57,032 nucleotides of DNA from Melioribacter sp. (GCA_023250955.1 JAHEZQ010000028.1:1-57032), one strand, 5' to 3'; positions 8,390-17,930 are shown, numbered from the stretch's first letter. Notes: generated by a model from the sequence alone, not told the origin. Program-made: numbers and translations.

Positions 8390-10852
8390 TTACGGAATTA
8401 ACTTCAATATATTTATTGTTCCTTTCTTAAACTCATCCTCTCTTAATGGTACTGTTATATACTTCCCTTTTAACCACATATCACTCATGTCCTTGTAATG
8501 ATTACTCATAAAATGTCCGGATTCTCCCGTTGGAAGAATAAATTCCAAATGATCAGGATCTGCAAAATCAAAAATGTAACGCATCGAAGGACCAAGAATA
8601 TTTTCATATTGTTCGGAACGATGCGGCTTAGTCAGATCACGGCTGCTTTCAAATAATTCAGGGAATGAATATTCTGTGTTGAAGATTGTAGTTCCATCGC
8701 CACCAATGTTGAACGGACCGATGTTAATTATTTTATCCAGCAATCCCGATTTATCATGAAACATATGTTTGAAAGTAACTTTATGAATTTCGCCCCATTG
8801 CCAATTTGCAACATCATTCCCATAATTCTTTTCTAGATCAGTTAGTGCATCAACTAAACTTTTTCTGATTATATCATCACGAGTTTCTTTTTCCGGTGTA
8901 CGGATATCATCGAAAAATAATGAATTGTTTTCTTCTAATAATTTGGGAATAATTCTATAAGGAACATTCGCAACAAAAATATATTCTTTAAGCAGATCTA
9001 CTCCCATTTCATCTTCAAAAATATTTTTTATGAGATATTGGAAAAACCGCGAGTAGATTGTTGGGACTTGACTACCCGGGTTCATTTCATAATTCCAGTT
9101 ATGGAAAAGTTCTAAGGCAAGTTTGAGATTTTTTTCCGTAACCTTAACACTGCCAAATGCTGAGGTTATATATCGTGTTAGTTTTCTTGCATACGGTGAA
9201 GTAAAATCAAGCTGGTATTTTTTATAATCTTCTTTAGAATGCATCGGTTTAGAATTAAGCAGCTCTGTAATCCTTTCTATTCGTGATGACGGCTCCCAGA
9301 TATTTGAAATATGATATTTAAAGTTCATCAGAGTTTTATTATTTGCCGATGCAATATAATTTTGCGGTGGATTAAATAGTTTCGGCATTTCTTCATAAGG
9401 GACAAATCCTTTCCAATCGTTTACATCTGATGTGCCATCGTTAATTAAGGTTGTACTGTTTGTATTTCGAATTGGCAACCGTGCGGCGCAGATATACCCG
9501 ATATTTCCTTTATCATCTCCATAAACAAAATTTTGACCTGGCACTGTGAAATATCTAGCAGCATTTTTAAAATCATCCCAGTTCTTTGCTTTGTTAATTG
9601 AGATTGCTGCAAACATTTCATCGCTTGGTTCCAATCCAGTCCATCTCATGCTGAGTTGAGCAGTTTTAATTCCTGTGTTTGGATACATTTGTTGAAATGG
9701 ATGAATGTCTGTAATTATTGGTCCGCGATGTGTACGTTTTATTTCGTAAACAACATTAGAAGTATCTTTAACATGAATTGTATCTTTTTCAATTGATAGT
9801 TGATGCCAAGATTTATTGAAAAAATAATTTTTCCCCAATGAATCTATTTTCTCAACATAAAAATCCGCATCATCAGCCATAACATTAGTTAACGCCCAAG
9901 AAATATTTTGATTTTTCCCGATTACAATTGCAGGTAAACCGGGAATAGTAAATCCTTCAGCGTTCCAATCATTACTTCTGATCATTGCAAAATACCAACG
10001 TCCCGGCGCTGTGTAAGCAAGATGAGGATCGTTAGCAATTATTGGTTTACCAGAAGCTGACATTTTCCCGTTAACAACCCAATTGTTAGAACCGATATGT
10101 GTTCCAACAAAGCCGGTAAAATTTCTGAACTGCTGATCAACTTTTATTATGTCTGAAGAAATTGAAGCTACTCCGCTTAAACCAGATGGAATAATTGTTG
10201 GAGAGTTTTCCGGAAAGTCAGGTAATAACTCTTTTGCTTTTTCCGATCCGAACTTTTGTACTAATTGAGAAAATGTTATATCCGACCACCAGCTTATATT
10301 CAATTCCCAGCCCATTAGTTTTGCAATTACCAAACTATGTTCCGGTTTCCACAAATAAGGATCATAACCTAACAGATCAAACTCAATCGGATAATTTCCT
10401 TTGGCAGTTTTTATATATGCATTCACTCCTTTAGAATAAGCTACTAAGATTTTTTTAGAAAGCGGATTTAGTTTTTCATAGTTCGCTTGTACACTTTTGT
10501 AGATGCCAACTGTTCTAAACATTTGATCTAACGGGATAGTTTTAGCACCAAAAACTTCACTTAGGCGTCCTTCGCCGGCTCTTCTTGCAACATCCATTTG
10601 AAATAATCTTTCCTGGGCATGTACAAAACCCAATGCAAATGCAGCGTCTTCATCATTTTCTGCTTTTATTAACGGAATAGCAAAATTATCTCTAAGAATT
10701 TCTACTTGATTAACCAATCCTTCAGTTTTTATTTCCCCTTTATATTCCGGTAGAGATTTCCTAAGTAAAAGATATGATACGATAGAAAAAACAATTATGA
10801 GAACTATAAGAGTTGCAACGCCACCGATTAATATTTTTTTCCATTTATTCAT
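8390..10852 (-). CDS. Penicillin acylase family protein (Ntn-hydrolase)
   Basis: An 820-residue peptidase S45 protein. An N-terminal hydrophobic segment (about 7-30) serves as signal or anchor, so the enzyme should be periplasmic. The alpha-chain part has EILRDNFAIPLI and ALGFVHAQERLFQMD (about 51-88). The autocleavage site is G254/S255, followed by NNWVV, with S255 the new N-terminal nucleophile. The beta chain has the typical IANDPHL and WALTNVMADDADFY. Family members cleave amides such as beta-lactam side chains or acyl-homoserine lactones; the substrate is not predictable. It heads the minus-strand run and is divergent from rmuC across a 115-bp gap. Confidence 0.9.
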   Translation of the reverse strand: MNKWKKILIGGVATLIVLIIVFSIVSYLLLRKSLPEYKGEIKTEGLVNQVEILRDNFAIPLIKAENDEDAAFALGFVHAQERLFQMDVARRAGEGRLSEVFGAKTIPLDQMFRTVGIYKSVQANYEKLNPLSKKILVAYSKGVNAYIKTAKGNYPIEFDLLGYDPYLWKPEHSLVIAKLMGWELNISWWSDITFSQLVQKFGSEKAKELLPDFPENSPTIIPSGLSGVASISSDIIKVDQQFRNFTGFVGTHIGSNNWVVNGKMSASGKPIIANDPHLAYTAPGRWYFAMIRSNDWNAEGFTIPGLPAIVIGKNQNISWALTNVMADDADFYVEKIDSLGKNYFFNKSWHQLSIEKDTIHVKDTSNVVYEIKRTHRGPIITDIHPFQQMYPNTGIKTAQLSMRWTGLEPSDEMFAAISINKAKNWDDFKNAARYFTVPGQNFVYGDDKGNIGYICAARLPIRNTNSTTLINDGTSDVNDWKGFVPYEEMPKLFNPPQNYIASANNKTLMNFKYHISNIWEPSSRIERITELLNSKPMHSKEDYKKYQLDFTSPYARKLTRYITSAFGSVKVTEKNLKLALELFHNWNYEMNPGSQVPTIYSRFFQYLIKNIFEDEMGVDLLKEYIFVANVPYRIIPKLLEENNSLFFDDIRTPEKETRDDIIRKSLVDALTDLEKNYGNDVANWQWGEIHKVTFKHMFHDKSGLLDKIINIGPFNIGGDGTTIFNTEYSFPELFESSRDLTKPHRSEQYENILGPSMRYIFDFADPDHLEFILPTGESGHFMSNHYKDMSDMWLKGKYITVPLREDEFKKGTINILKLIP

Positions 10853-10967
10853 TTTTGATATATCCTAGAAAGACTTCCTAAAATTATGAAATAATTGATT
10901 TGCTGAATAACAAAATATTTGATAAATAAGAAGCACAATTCTAACACTCCTAACTTGATGGTGTAAT

Positions 10968-12197
10968 ATGAATGAAATTTTGATAATTCTCTCGCTAATA
11001 ATCTTAACCGCTCTTATTGTTTTGTTCTTTTTTATTAATAAGAAATTGTCAGCAGGCGATAATTCCGTTTTGATAAACGAATTTGAAAAATTAGACCGTT
11101 CATTCCGGGACGAGATTTCTCGTAACCGAAAAGAAACATCCGATAATGCTAAATCCGACCGCTTAGAGTTGAGCAATGCTATAAAATTATTCGGAGAACA
11201 GCTTAACAACCAATTGACACAACTGATTCAAACAAATGAAATTAAATTCGATAAACTCCAAGAAAAAGTTGGAACACAGCTAAAAGAAATACAAGACAAA
11301 AACGAGAAAAAATTAGAAGAGATGCGGCAAACAGTAGATGAAAAACTTCACGAAACATTAGAAAAACGTTTAGGAGAATCTTTTAAGCTTGTTAGTGACA
11401 GGCTTGAGCAAGTTTATAAAGGTCTAGGTGATATGCAGGAATTAGCGCGTGGTGTCGGTGATCTAAAAAATGTTTTGACAAATGTGAAGACCCGCGGCGG
11501 ATGGGGTGAGATTCAACTTGAAAATCTTATTGATCAAATATTAACCCAAGAACAATATGAAAAAAATGTCTCTACAAAGAAAGGAAGTAATGATAAAGTT
11601 GAAATTGCTATTAAACTCCCGGGGCGTGATTTATCTAAGAGCGAATTAGTTTGGCTGCCGATTGATGCTAAATTCCCGATCGAAGATTATCAGCGGTTAA
11701 TTGATGCACAAGATTTGGCAAATATCTCTGCAATTAATGAAGCGAACAAAGCAATTGAAACCCGCATTAAAGGAGAAGCAAAAAAGATTGCTGAAAAATA
11801 TCTCGATCCGCCTCACACAACAGATTTTGCAATAATGTTTTTACCTGTTGAAGGATTATATGCAGAAGTTTTACGCAGACCCGGCTTAGCAGAAACTTTA
11901 CAGAGAGAATATAGAGTTGTTGTTTCGGGGCCTACAACCTTAGCCGCATTATTAAATAGTTTACAAATGGGATTCCGAACTTTGGCAATTGAAAAAAGAT
12001 CAAGTGAAGTTTGGAAGATTTTGAACAGCGTAAAAAATGAATTCGGAAAATTCGGTGACCTTTTAGACAAAACTCAAAAGAAATTACAAGAAGCAAGTAA
12101 TACGATTGATGACGCATCAAAAGCCACAAGAAAAATTGAAAAACAATTGAATAAAGTTGAAGAACTGCCGGAAGCTGACGAAACAAAATTAATCTAA
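10968..12197 (+). CDS. rmuC: DNA recombination protein RmuC family
   Basis: 409 residues: an N-terminal transmembrane helix (about 3-24), a long charged coiled coil (about 25-150), and the RmuC restriction-like fold with VGDLKNVLTNVKTRGGWGE, LPIDAKFPIEDY, TDFAIMFLPVEGLYAEVLR and GPTTLAALLNSLQMGF. A second coiled-coil end follows (about 345-400). RmuC limits rearrangements at inverted repeats; its exact activity is unsettled. The next gene, a methyltransferase, starts 6 nt after the stop, so they form an operon. Confidence 0.92.
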   Translation: MNEILIILSLIILTALIVLFFFINKKLSAGDNSVLINEFEKLDRSFRDEISRNRKETSDNAKSDRLELSNAIKLFGEQLNNQLTQLIQTNEIKFDKLQEKVGTQLKEIQDKNEKKLEEMRQTVDEKLHETLEKRLGESFKLVSDRLEQVYKGLGDMQELARGVGDLKNVLTNVKTRGGWGEIQLENLIDQILTQEQYEKNVSTKKGSNDKVEIAIKLPGRDLSKSELVWLPIDAKFPIEDYQRLIDAQDLANISAINEANKAIETRIKGEAKKIAEKYLDPPHTTDFAIMFLPVEGLYAEVLRRPGLAETLQREYRVVVSGPTTLAALLNSLQMGFRTLAIEKRSSEVWKILNSVKNEFGKFGDLLDKTQKKLQEASNTIDDASKATRKIEKQLNKVEELPEADETKLI

Positions 12198-12203
12198 CTT
12201 TTT

Positions 12204-12881
12204 ATGAAAGATTATTACTCAGATAAACTTTCCGCAGTGAGATTACAACGAGTTTATGAAATAGCTCCCACCAGAGTAAAACAATATTTCGAAGCAGAAG
12301 TAAATCATGTTTTACAAAAAATTAATAATCAAGATTTAGTTTTAGAACTCGGTTGCGGCTACGGCCGTATCCTTCCGCCGCTTGCTAAAAAAGCAAAATT
12401 TGTTTTCGGTGTTGATACTTCCTTTTCAAGTTTATTACTTGGAAAAGAAATGTACTGTAAAATTTCTAATTGTTTTTTTGCGCAAGTGAATGCTGCTCAA
12501 CTTTCCTTTCCAAATAATATTTTTGATGTTGTTATTTGTATCCAAAACGGAATTTCTGCTTTTCATGTTAATCAAAAAAAATTAATACTTGAAAGTTTAC
12601 GTATAACTAAACCTAACGGAATTGTTCTGTTCTCAAGCTATTCAGAAAAATTTTGGAATGACCGTTTGGAATGGTTTCAATTACAATCCGATGCCGGATT
12701 ACTTGGTGAAATAGATTATGAAAAAACTAACAACGGAAATATTGTTTGTAAAGATGGATTTACCGCAACAACAGTTGGAATTGATCAGTTCAAAACATTG
12801 ACTTCCGGCATTGATAACGTAACTGTTAACATTGAGGAAGTTGCTGATTCAAGTATATTCTGTGAAATAATTCATCATTAA
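12204..12881 (+). CDS. Class I SAM-dependent methyltransferase
   Basis: 225 residues with the SAM-binding motif I VLELGCGYGRILPP (about 48-61), an acidic residue at the end of strand 2 (FGVDTSF), and motif IV as FDVVICIQNGISAFH. The methyltransferase_11/25 fold is clear; the substrate is unknown. It is coupled to rmuC by a 6-nt gap. Confidence 0.8.
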   Translation: MKDYYSDKLSAVRLQRVYEIAPTRVKQYFEAEVNHVLQKINNQDLVLELGCGYGRILPPLAKKAKFVFGVDTSFSSLLLGKEMYCKISNCFFAQVNAAQLSFPNNIFDVVICIQNGISAFHVNQKKLILESLRITKPNGIVLFSSYSEKFWNDRLEWFQLQSDAGLLGEIDYEKTNNGNIVCKDGFTATTVGIDQFKTLTSGIDNVTVNIEEVADSSIFCEIIHH

Positions 12882-12965
12882 AGAAATTGTATGTCTAATT
12901 CTCGCATTCACCGATAATTTTCCGCCATTCGCCGATTTCCTATCTAACAAATTGTAACAACCATT

Positions 12966-12973
12966 TATCTTTG
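12966..12973 (+). promoter_or_regulatory. FCB-type -7 element upstream of the LiaF/LytSR genes
   Basis: TATCTTTG matches TAnnTTTG exactly and lies about 40 nt before the first LiaF-like start, leaving a short leader with a strong GGAGGA. No good -35 is seen at 17 bp, so this would be a weak or activator-dependent promoter. Function is inferred from the motif only. Confidence 0.45.
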
Positions 12974-13014
12974 CCGTCAGAATAAGTAGAAATAAAAAAT
13001 TATTGGAGGATAAA

Positions 13015-13695
13015 ATGGAAACACCAAAACTTCACGGACGGGTAATAATCGGAATCCTGATGATTATTCTCGGCGCATTATTCGTCATGCGTAATTATGA
13101 AATATTGGATTTTCCTTACGAATATTTTACATGGGAATATTTTTTCATTTTGATTGGAGTACTTTTTCTCTTTCTTTCCAGAAATAAAGCAGCGGGTTTT
13201 GTTTTTATTGCAATCGGTTTATTTAATCTTGTCCCTGAACTCTGGCCGTTGCTATTAGTTTTGATCGGCCTTTATATAATTTACGGAAGGACAAGACACA
13301 ATAAACAAAAAGATGAATCTGCTGAAACTGAACAATCAAAAAGCAGTACTGATTATGTTGAAAGTGTCAGCATTTTTGGCGGCGGATCAAAAATAATTAA
13401 CTCAGATAATTTTAAAGGCGGAAGTATAGTTTCCATCTTCGGCGGTTCCGAAATCAATCTGACTAATTCCAAACTTGCAGAGGGTGAAAACAATATTGAA
13501 ATAACCGCAGTGTTCGGTGGAACTACATTAACTGTCCCATCAGATTGGAATGTAGTAATTGATGTACTTCCTATCTTCGGAGGATTCAGCGATAAAAGAA
13601 TGAAAGACCCCAACAAAAAAATTCAAGAAGGAAGAACACTATTGTTGAAGGGAGTCGTTCTTTTTGGCGGTGGCGAAATCAAAACAATTTTTTAA
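13015..13695 (+). CDS. LiaF-like membrane protein (first copy)
   Basis: 226 residues. The N-terminal half has hydrophobic helices (LiaF transmembrane/DUF5668-like), and the C-terminal half is the LiaF-like beta-helix domain with repeated IFGG/VFGG turns. In Firmicutes, LiaF restrains the LiaS kinase and responds to cell-wall antibiotics. The ATG at 13015 is chosen over an in-frame TTG at 13003 because GGAGGA (13005-13010) lies just in front of it. A paralogue follows, then a LytS-type kinase and a LytTR regulator, so the pair probably modulates that system. Confidence 0.8.
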   Translation: METPKLHGRVIIGILMIILGALFVMRNYEILDFPYEYFTWEYFFILIGVLFLFLSRNKAAGFVFIAIGLFNLVPELWPLLLVLIGLYIIYGRTRHNKQKDESAETEQSKSSTDYVESVSIFGGGSKIINSDNFKGGSIVSIFGGSEINLTNSKLAEGENNIEITAVFGGTTLTVPSDWNVVIDVLPIFGGFSDKRMKDPNKKIQEGRTLLLKGVVLFGGGEIKTIF

Positions 13696-13705
13696 GGAGC
13701 TTACA

Positions 13706-14431
13706 ATGCAAACTTCCAATAGAAGAATATGGCTTGGTGTAGTATTAATTATTTTGGGGAGTCTATTTTTTCTGGATAATTTCAATTTCTTCTGGTTCGA
13801 TATTCGCCACGCTGTTTTTTCATGGCATTCGATCTTCCTTATTATCGGTATTATAATTCTAATTAATCACAAAAATAGTTTAGCGGGATACATCTTTTTA
13901 ATAATCGGTTTGTTTGGAACAATTAGACATTATGTTCCATTCTTTTTCGATTTTGATTTTGGTGACCTTTGGCCGATTCTGTTATTGGTTATAGGTCTTT
14001 GGCTGATATTAAAAAAAAGAGAACCGTTACACTTGCACAACATTCAATTCAATGTTGAATCAGCACAATCTCAATGGAACGTAAACACTCAAGATATTAT
14101 AGATGAAACTTGTGTATTTACTTCATGTAATAAAGTTATCCATTCGGAAAATTTTAAGGGCGGAAGAGTTACAACAATTTTCGGCGGTGCAAAATTAGAT
14201 TTAACAAAAGTAAAAATGGCACCCGGAGAAAATACTTTAGAGATTACAACAATTTTTGGGGGATGTAATCTGCGCGTTCCTCAAGGTTGGAAAATATTAC
14301 TAAATGTTACTTCTATATTTGGCGGATTTGATGATAAACGTTTTGCTCCTTTTGATCAGTCACAAAGTTCGGAAGGTATTTTAGTAATAAAGGGTGTTGC
14401 AATTTTCGGCGGCGGAGAACTTCTTTACTAA
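13706..14431 (+). CDS. LiaF-like membrane protein (second copy)
   Basis: A 241-residue paralogue of the preceding protein with the same plan: hydrophobic N-terminal helices (about 7-105), a linker, then a C-terminal domain with TTIFGG, TSIFGG and AIFGGGE turns. The start at 13706 follows AAGGAG (13694-13699), which overlaps the stop of the first copy; an in-frame upstream ATG at 13664 lies inside the first copy and is less likely. The linker carries CVFTSC, two cysteines the first copy lacks at this point. Tandem duplication is clear from the shared motifs. Confidence 0.8.
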   Translation: MQTSNRRIWLGVVLIILGSLFFLDNFNFFWFDIRHAVFSWHSIFLIIGIIILINHKNSLAGYIFLIIGLFGTIRHYVPFFFDFDFGDLWPILLLVIGLWLILKKREPLHLHNIQFNVESAQSQWNVNTQDIIDETCVFTSCNKVIHSENFKGGRVTTIFGGAKLDLTKVKMAPGENTLEITTIFGGCNLRVPQGWKILLNVTSIFGGFDDKRFAPFDQSQSSEGILVIKGVAIFGGGELLY

Positions 14432-14450
14432 ATTAATTGATGAGCATAGA

Positions 14451-15497
14451 ATGATAAATCCATTTATTAACAATAAGAAAGTCCTTGCTACATATTTTGT
14501 TGTTTGGTTTTTCATTTTTCTGGTTCAAGTAAGTGTATTAAACTTCTTTTTGAATATTCCAATTCTAACTGCTTTGCTTGATAGTGCTGTCTTTAATCTT
14601 ATCTATCAATTATTCGGAATTAGTCTTTGGTACACAGTTAGTTTCAACTCGCTCGAAAATTATAATGCGGTTAAGATCTTTCTAAATCATATTGCTGCAG
14701 CTGTTATTACGTCCGGTTTATGGATTCTAACCGGTTATTATATTATGAATAACATTATTGCCGGAAAAAATGTTTATGCAGAATTTCTGCTTAAATCTTT
14801 AGTATGGAGATTTTTAATTGGAATACTATATTACACAGTAATAATTGCCGTTGATTATGTTATTATCTACTACAATAATTTCCAGGAGAAACTATTAAGA
14901 GAAGTTGAACTAAATGCTCTTGTAAAAGAAGCGGAATTAAAAACGCTGAAGTACCAAATCAATCCTCATTTCATTTTCAATAGTTTGAATTCGATAAGCT
15001 CACTTACATTATCAAATCCTGCACAAGCTCAGGAAATGACAATTAAACTTTCAGCGTTTCTAAGAAGTACACTTTCAAAAAATGAAAAACAAAAAAATAA
15101 ATTGGGCGAGGAAATAAATAACGCAAAACTGTATCTTGATATTGAGAAGGTTCGTTTTGCAGATAAATTTGAATTTGTTGAAGAAATTAAACAAGAATGT
15201 AAAGAGTTAGAAGTTCCCAGTATGATACTTCAACCTCTTTTCGAAAATGCAATCAAACATGGTGTTTATGAAAGTCTTGAAAAAGTAATTATAAAACTTT
15301 CTTGCGGAATGGAAAGCGGTTATTTTAAAATAACGGTTGATAATAATTTTGATCCCGAATCCGTTCCAAGAAAAGGTGAGGGCATTGGAATAAAAAATAT
15401 TAAGAATAGATTAAAATTAATTTACAACCAGGATAATCTTGTTAAGGTGGAAAAATTAAATAACTTATTCAGAGTTAATTTATATATACCGGTTTGA
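14451..15497 (+). CDS. LytS-type sensor histidine kinase
   Basis: 348 residues: an N-terminal membrane region with about four helices (residues 10-142), a short coiled coil, the His_kinase motif YQINPHFIFNSLN with the phospho-accepting histidine near residue 173, and a HATPase domain with ILQPLFENAIKHG and GEGIGIKNIKNR. It lacks any obvious extracellular sensor domain, so input may come through the LiaF-like proteins. ATG 14451 is chosen because an upstream in-frame ATG at 14394 lies inside the LiaF gene. The regulator gene starts 4 nt after its stop. Confidence 0.9.
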   Translation: MINPFINNKKVLATYFVVWFFIFLVQVSVLNFFLNIPILTALLDSAVFNLIYQLFGISLWYTVSFNSLENYNAVKIFLNHIAAAVITSGLWILTGYYIMNNIIAGKNVYAEFLLKSLVWRFLIGILYYTVIIAVDYVIIYYNNFQEKLLREVELNALVKEAELKTLKYQINPHFIFNSLNSISSLTLSNPAQAQEMTIKLSAFLRSTLSKNEKQKNKLGEEINNAKLYLDIEKVRFADKFEFVEEIKQECKELEVPSMILQPLFENAIKHGVYESLEKVIIKLSCGMESGYFKITVDNNFDPESVPRKGEGIGIKNIKNRLKLIYNQDNLVKVEKLNNLFRVNLYIPV

Positions 15498-15501
15498 GTC
15501 T

Positions 15502-16260
15502 ATGAATACAAATAAAAGAATCAAAGTAATTATCATTGATGATGAAAAACTTGCCAGAGAAATAATTAGCAGCTACTTAAAAAAATTTGATAATGTTGAA
15601 CTGGTGACTGAATGTTCAGATGGTTTTGAAGGAATAAAACAAATAAATGAATTAAAACCGGATTTAATTTTTCTTGATATTCAAATGCCCAAGCTAACCG
15701 GTTTTGAAATGCTAGAGATATTGGAAGAACCACCAGTTATTATTTTCACTACTGCTTTCGATCAATACGCACTTAAAGCTTTTGAAGTGAACGCTACTGA
15801 TTACCTTCTCAAACCTTTTTCAGAAGTTCGATTTGCCGAAGCTTTGAACAAAGCAATTAAACTGATAACAAATATTCCGCCGATACAACAAGAATTAAAC
15901 GGTCTTGTTAAATCAGTGGAAAAACGGAATGAGTTTTTAGACAGGGTAATTATTAAGAGCGGACAAAAAATACAGATCATACCAATTGAAGCAGTTCATT
16001 ATATTGAAGCGCAGGATGATTACACCATGCTTTATACAGAAAAAGGAAATTTTCTTAAACAGAAAACAATGAAATACTTTGAAGAGAATCTTGATCCCAA
16101 AAATTTCCCTCGTATTCACCGTTCGTATATTGTAAAACTATCTTTGATAAAACAAATTGAACTGTTGGAAAAAGAATCGTACCAGGTTTTGCTTAATGAT
16201 GGGAAAAAATTACCTGTTAGTAAAAGCGGTTACCAAAATTTAAAAGAATTCTTTAAGTAG
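15502..16260 (+). CDS. LytTR-family response regulator
   Basis: 252 residues: a CheY-like receiver with acidic pocket IIDDE (about 11-15), phospho-acceptor D59 in FLDIQMP, the ATDYLLKPF lysine motif, and a C-terminal LytTR DNA-binding domain (about 145-250) with YIEAQDDYT and FPRIHRSYIV. It is the output partner of the LytS kinase just upstream. LytTR proteins bind pairs of short direct repeats in promoters; no such site was identified with confidence here. Confidence 0.93.
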   Translation: MNTNKRIKVIIIDDEKLAREIISSYLKKFDNVELVTECSDGFEGIKQINELKPDLIFLDIQMPKLTGFEMLEILEEPPVIIFTTAFDQYALKAFEVNATDYLLKPFSEVRFAEALNKAIKLITNIPPIQQELNGLVKSVEKRNEFLDRVIIKSGQKIQIIPIEAVHYIEAQDDYTMLYTEKGNFLKQKTMKYFEENLDPKNFPRIHRSYIVKLSLIKQIELLEKESYQVLLNDGKKLPVSKSGYQNLKEFFK

Positions 16261-16282
16261 TCACATCAACAAAATTGTATAA

Positions 16283-16313
16283 TTGAAGTTTGTCCCCCCT
16301 CTCTTTATATTTA
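16283..16313 (+). promoter_or_regulatory. Promoter of the aldehyde dehydrogenase gene
   Basis: TTGAAG (16283-16288), exactly 17 bp, then TATATTTA (16306-16313), one base off TAnnTTTG. Initiation would be near 16319, about 20 nt before the ATG. The geometry is the same as the rrn promoter in this window. Confidence 0.5.
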
Positions 16314-16337
16314 GTTTGCAAAAAGAACAGGCGTTAA

Positions 16338-17930
16338 ATGAACTTCGATAAAGATCTTCAATCAATTCAGGAAGCGCGTACATTAGCCGCTAAAGCAAAA
16401 GAAGCACAACTCGAATTCAAACATTATAATCAAGAACAAGTTGATAAAATAGTAAAAGCAATGGCTGATGCAGGTTTTAAGGAATCTGAACGCCTAGCTC
16501 AATTAGCTCACGAAGAAACTGGGTTCGGGAATGTCGCGGATAAAACGATTAAGAATCAGTTCGGAACGAAAGACGTTTGGGAATCAATTAAAGATTTAAA
16601 GACTGTTGGCGTAATTGATGTTCAAAAGAATGGAAAAATTTTAAAGATCGCAGAACCGATGGGAGTTGTTGCGGCATTAGTACCTTCTACTAATCCTACA
16701 TCCACAGCAATGTTTAAAGCAATTATTTCTTTAAAGTGCAGAAACGGAATTGTTGTCTCTCCCCACCCAAAAGCATTAAGATGTACAAGTGAAGCTTTAC
16801 GAGTTGTTTCTGATGCTGCAGAAAAAGCCGGAGCGCCTAAAGGATTAATCCAATGTTTAAGTACTCCTACTCTTGAAGGTACAGACGCATTAATGAAAGA
16901 CAAAAACATTGCTGTAATTCTTGCAACCGGAGGAATGCCGATGGTGCGCGCTGCTTATAGTGCCGGCACCCCAGCTTACGGTGTTGGCAGCGGAAATGTT
17001 CCTGCATTCATTGAAAGGACTGCTAATTATCAAAAGGCAGTTGCAGATATAGTTTACGGAACTACTTTTGATAACGGCACACTTTGTTCATCCGAACAGG
17101 CTATGATTGTTGACAGATCTTTGAGAGAAAAAGTAATTGATGAAGCAAAAAGAATTGGTTGTTATTTTGTAAATGCAGATGAAAAGAAAAAATTAGAAAA
17201 TAAAGTTGCTCGCGGTGCAAAATTGAATGCGGATATTGTTGGCAAACCGGCTCCATGGATCGCTAACTACGCCGGATTTAGTGTTCCTGATAATACAACT
17301 GTTCTTATCGCAGAATGTGATAAAGTAGGAAAAGATGAACCGCTATCAATAGAAAAACTTTCTCCTATGCTTGCATTTTATACTGTTGATGGCTGGCTGG
17401 AAGGTTGTCATCGCTGTATAGAATTGTTAGAGTTCGGAGGGATCGGTCATACAATGGCGATTCATTCCAACAATAAAGAAATTATAATGAAATTTGCTTT
17501 AGAGAAACCAGCATTTAGAATTGTAGTTAACACACCTGCATCAGTAGGGGCCGTAGGTTATACAACCGGACTAATGCCTTCAATGACTTTAGGTCCGGGA
17601 ACTTGGGGCGGTTCTATTATATCAGAGAACGTAACAGCTAAACATTTAATGAATGTTAAAACTCTCGCTTTTGAAACCAGGCCTGTTAATCCGGGTAATT
17701 GTGTAACTTCTTTTGATCTTCCTGCCGATATGAATACAAAAAGTTCTTATCAAGAAGGAAATTTTACAAAACAGATTGAAGAAAGACTACGCGCTAGAGC
17801 AGGCAATCCTTCAACTAATCCTTTAGGAAATGTTAGCAGAAAATCAGTTAGCGAGAAGCATAGCGCTATACTGGGAAGCGGGATTAGTGAGGATGAAATT
17901 CAAAAAATTATTAGAGAGTTTAATAAATAA
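16338..17930 (+). CDS. CoA-acylating aldehyde dehydrogenase, possible microcompartment cargo
   Basis: 530 residues of the PduP/EutE-type acylating aldehyde dehydrogenase family, which converts an aldehyde plus CoA and NAD+ to acyl-CoA. Visible landmarks are the cofactor loop VPSTNPT (115-121), GGMPMVRAAYSAGTPA (198-213), GVGSGNVPAF and the catalytic Cys250 in NGTLCSSEQ. After the catalytic domain there is a Ser/Asn/Gly-rich linker, then a short predicted amphipathic helix, ISEDEIQKIIREFNK, at the extreme C-terminus. Such tails act as encapsulation peptides in several microcompartment types. The gene is monocistronic with its own promoter. Propionaldehyde from lactaldehyde-derived propanediol would be a fitting substrate, but this is inference. 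Confidence 0.9.
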   Translation: MNFDKDLQSIQEARTLAAKAKEAQLEFKHYNQEQVDKIVKAMADAGFKESERLAQLAHEETGFGNVADKTIKNQFGTKDVWESIKDLKTVGVIDVQKNGKILKIAEPMGVVAALVPSTNPTSTAMFKAIISLKCRNGIVVSPHPKALRCTSEALRVVSDAAEKAGAPKGLIQCLSTPTLEGTDALMKDKNIAVILATGGMPMVRAAYSAGTPAYGVGSGNVPAFIERTANYQKAVADIVYGTTFDNGTLCSSEQAMIVDRSLREKVIDEAKRIGCYFVNADEKKKLENKVARGAKLNADIVGKPAPWIANYAGFSVPDNTTVLIAECDKVGKDEPLSIEKLSPMLAFYTVDGWLEGCHRCIELLEFGGIGHTMAIHSNNKEIIMKFALEKPAFRIVVNTPASVGAVGYTTGLMPSMTLGPGTWGGSIISENVTAKHLMNVKTLAFETRPVNPGNCVTSFDLPADMNTKSSYQEGNFTKQIEERLRARAGNPSTNPLGNVSRKSVSEKHSAILGSGISEDEIQKIIREFNK

